A DNA stretch of 6,000 nucleotides from Bacillota bacterium. GTDB taxonomy: Bacteria; Bacillota; Sulfobacillia; RBS10-35; JAJYVM01. Below, piece by piece: positions 5,703-6,000 of this stretch (position 1 is the first letter of the stretch; every line of letters begins with the position of its first letter). Both the position numbers and the translations under genes were made by a program. Location of the stretch: contig JAJYVM010000252.1 of the NCBI GenBank assembly GCA_021792015.1, forward strand, positions 1-6,000, given 5' to 3'. The notes beneath the pieces were generated by a model that saw nothing but the letters and a program-made list of their open reading frames with translations, did not search any database and was not told the origin of the DNA.

Positions 5703-6000
5703 CTAGGGGTGGCCGCTGACCTCCAGGGCTGCCGCCGCCTGCGCTTCGGCGTCGACCGCCCGCCGCTCCCCCTCGCCCCGCAGGAGTGAGGTCAGCACAC
5801 CCACCGCGGCGCAGGCCGCACAGACCAGCAGCGCATCCCGGAAGCCCGTGACGAACGTTTGCTGCAGGGCGGCGATGCGGGCGGGGGCGAGGTGGCCGCT
5901 CGGGCTGGCCAGCGCCGCTCCCGCCGCCGCGCCGCCCAGGATGGCGAACACGGCTCCGGCCAGCGCCACGGAGAGGCTCTGGCCAACCGTGCGGCCCGTG
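5703..6000 (-). CDS. MFS drug:H+ antiporter (DHA2/EmrB-like), C-terminal fragment at window edge
   Basis: The last 98 residues of a protein whose start lies beyond 6000; the stop is TAG at 5703-5705. The fragment begins TGRTVGQSLSVALAGAVF, which matches the R-x-x-G-x-S-x-G/S-V-A-L-x-G-A-V-F segment near the C-terminus of 14-helix EmrB/QacA-type transporters. Two membrane segments are visible: about the GQSLSVALAGAVFAILGG stretch, and DALLVCAACAAVGVLTSLL, separated by a loop with LQQTFVTGFR. The tail is short and charged (RGEGERRAVDAEAQ). This family exports drugs or small organic compounds by proton antiport across the inner membrane. The substrate cannot be told from this piece. Internal GTG codons such as 5969 are not credible starts, because the homology continues upstream of them. 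It is probably co-transcribed with the flavoenzyme gene. Confidence 0.85.
   Translation of the reverse strand, partial: TGRTVGQSLSVALAGAVFAILGGAAAGAALASPSGHLAPARIAALQQTFVTGFRDALLVCAACAAVGVLTSLLRGEGERRAVDAEAQAAAALEVSGHP

Overview
This is a GC-rich window (roughly 70% GC by eye) from a bacterium. The mix of a secreted beta-helix protein carrying IPT/TIG domains, a lactate-monooxygenase-like flavoenzyme and a DHA2-type efflux pump fits a high-GC soil or environmental lineage such as Chloroflexota or Actinomycetota. The sequence alone does not decide between them. All three genes I can support lie on the minus strand, so the window is best read from 6000 down to 1.

Region 5703-6000 holds the last 98 residues of a major facilitator superfamily (MFS) transporter whose start lies outside the window. 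Thirteen bases later comes a complete FMN-dependent alpha-hydroxy-acid oxidase or monooxygenase gene (5689 to 4532, GTG start). The tight spacing suggests one transcript, with the transporter upstream.

Region 4198-4531 is a 334-base intergenic stretch. It holds a roughly 45-bp imperfect tandem duplication that begins inside the flavoenzyme's 3' end and includes its stop codon, a strong GC hairpin that could act as a terminator, and, at its far end, a Shine-Dalgarno-like site for the next gene.

Region 1-4197 is one uninterrupted minus-strand reading frame of 1399 codons that leaves the window without a stop. It encodes a very large exported protein: signal peptide, an N-terminal cap of the 'choice-of-anchor Q' beta-helix family, a Gly-rich insert, about a dozen short beta-helix rungs of the T-F-S-G-N type, the family's closing motif ending CDIGAYE, a bacterial Ig-like domain, four IPT/TIG domains in two paralogous pairs, and the start of a ZU5-like domain. 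It is probably a cell-surface or extracellular protein. No enzymatic activity is visible.

I found no RNA gene, CRISPR array, mobile element or clear new system. The points most worth a second look are the architecture and internal duplications of the giant surface protein, its codon-repeat Gly-rich tract, and the duplicated 3' end of the flavoenzyme gene.
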